Assembly: GCA_946185835.1 (NCBI GenBank)
Contig: CAMHKW010000005.1
Location: forward strand, 1-64,000
Reading direction: 5' to 3'
Origin: an uncultured Bacteroidales bacterium
GTDB taxonomy: Bacteria; Bacteroidota; Bacteroidia; Bacteroidales; Paludibacteraceae
DNA length: 64,000 nt
Position 1 is the stretch's first letter. Every line of letters begins with the position of its first letter. The notes under the pieces are model-generated. The model was not told the origin of the DNA, searched no databases, and saw nothing but the letters and a program-made list of their open reading frames with translations. The position numbers and the translations under genes were made by a program. Positions 63,543-64,000 of this stretch are shown here, piece after piece.

Positions 63543-64000
63543 TTATACGTATCGCCTTATCTCTACGAGGTCGTGTGTTAGTGTGCCGTCTTGTTCCGAC
63601 AGTATGCCCTCTTTGGTGAGTCGTTCGATTTTTACTCTGCCCGAGCAGTGCATGATACTATCCGAGCTGATGACGATACCCACATGTGAGATGTTGGTCT
63701 CAACTTTAGAGCGTGACACATGGTTGAAGAAAGCGAGGTCGCCGCATTGTGCTTGTTCTAACGACTCTACTCTCGAACCTTGTGTTATCTGTTCGCGTGC
63801 GTTTCTAAGCAGCTTGACGCCGAAGATGCTGAGCAACACTCCGCTCAGTCCGGAGCAGTCCATGCCCATGCTGTTCTTGCCACCCCACAGGTATGGTATG
63901 TTCATAAAGAAGCGTGCCACCTGCATGAAGCTCTCGGGGGTGAGAGTAAGAGGCTTGGGAGCCACTATCGAGGGGTCGATATGAAAGCTGTGACCTAACA
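63543..64000 (-). CDS. NlpC/P60-family peptidase, partial (N-terminus outside window)
   Basis: The frame is open from the stop at 63543 to the window edge; the track's GTG at 63965 is internal. The visible 152 residues hold the papain-like core: catalytic Cys in MDCSGL, His in SHVGIVI and a third polar residue after it (MHCSGR). Such enzymes cut peptidoglycan stem peptides; N-terminal SH3 domains would be expected upstream. It is 50 bases downstream-side of the potC start on the same strand. Confidence 0.88.
   Translation of the reverse strand, partial: LGHSFHIDPSIVAPKPLTLTPESFMQVARFFMNIPYLWGGKNSMGMDCSGLSGVLLSIFGVKLLRNAREQITQGSRVESLEQAQCGDLAFFNHVSRSKVETNISHVGIVISSDSIMHCSGRVKIERLTKEGILSEQDGTLTHDLVEIRRYV

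Overview
The window looks like a chromosome segment of a Bacteroidales bacterium. The evidence is a set of -7/-33 promoters of the Bacteroidetes type (TTTG, a gap of about 19-20, then TAnnTTTGC), a T9SS regulator (porX), two Omp28-type lipoproteins, a secDF fusion, a Bacteroidetes PASTA protein beside an rluD-family gene, and a giant MSCRAMM-like repeat protein. No rRNA, tRNA, CRISPR array or phage genes were seen.

Layout. 1-1510 (minus) is the 5' part of a surface protein paralogous to the giant gene further on. 1.66-3.45 kb and 7.01-8.34 kb are two single-gene ATPase cassettes; each is bounded by its own exactly matched inverted repeat (GCGGTAATATCAATATG or CGGTAATCCAATATG). Between them lies a translationally coupled operon: lgt, a sulfatase-fold phosphoethanolamine-transferase-like gene, and a small polytopic membrane protein. 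8.3-9.85 kb is non-coding and repeat-rich. 9852-27314 is one 5820-residue ORF for a secreted protein of about seven repeated modules. A structured element (two hairpins around a 9-G/9-C tract) occurs once downstream and once upstream of it, with different stem sequences but conserved stem lengths. Next come porX, clpP-clpX, rluD and PASTA genes, and a divergent operon for an outer-membrane barrel, a TPR/PD40 protein and a CotH-like lipoprotein.

37.6-47.4 kb (minus) reads as one long unit: dCMP deaminase, C-terminal processing protease, TlpA-like thioredoxin, DUF6029-like barrel, two Omp28-like lipoproteins and 4-alpha-glucanotransferase, ending at a strong terminator. Then follow a lipoprotein, secDF, PBP4 (dacB), birA with a tandem-repeat linker, a HEPN/nucleotidyltransferase pair, class II aldolase, an ileS-led group with two outer-membrane proteins, a potC-type permease and a partial NlpC/P60 gene.

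Intergenic DNA is unusually rich in short-period arrays: at least seven 8-bp-period CG-anchored arrays, three TAGA-type arrays and a family of palindromes with compensating stem changes. The most original signals are (1) the duplicated covarying element around the giant gene, (2) the ATPase cassettes with matched ends, and (3) the palindrome and 8-bp array families. All functional assignments come from reading motifs by eye; no database search was run.
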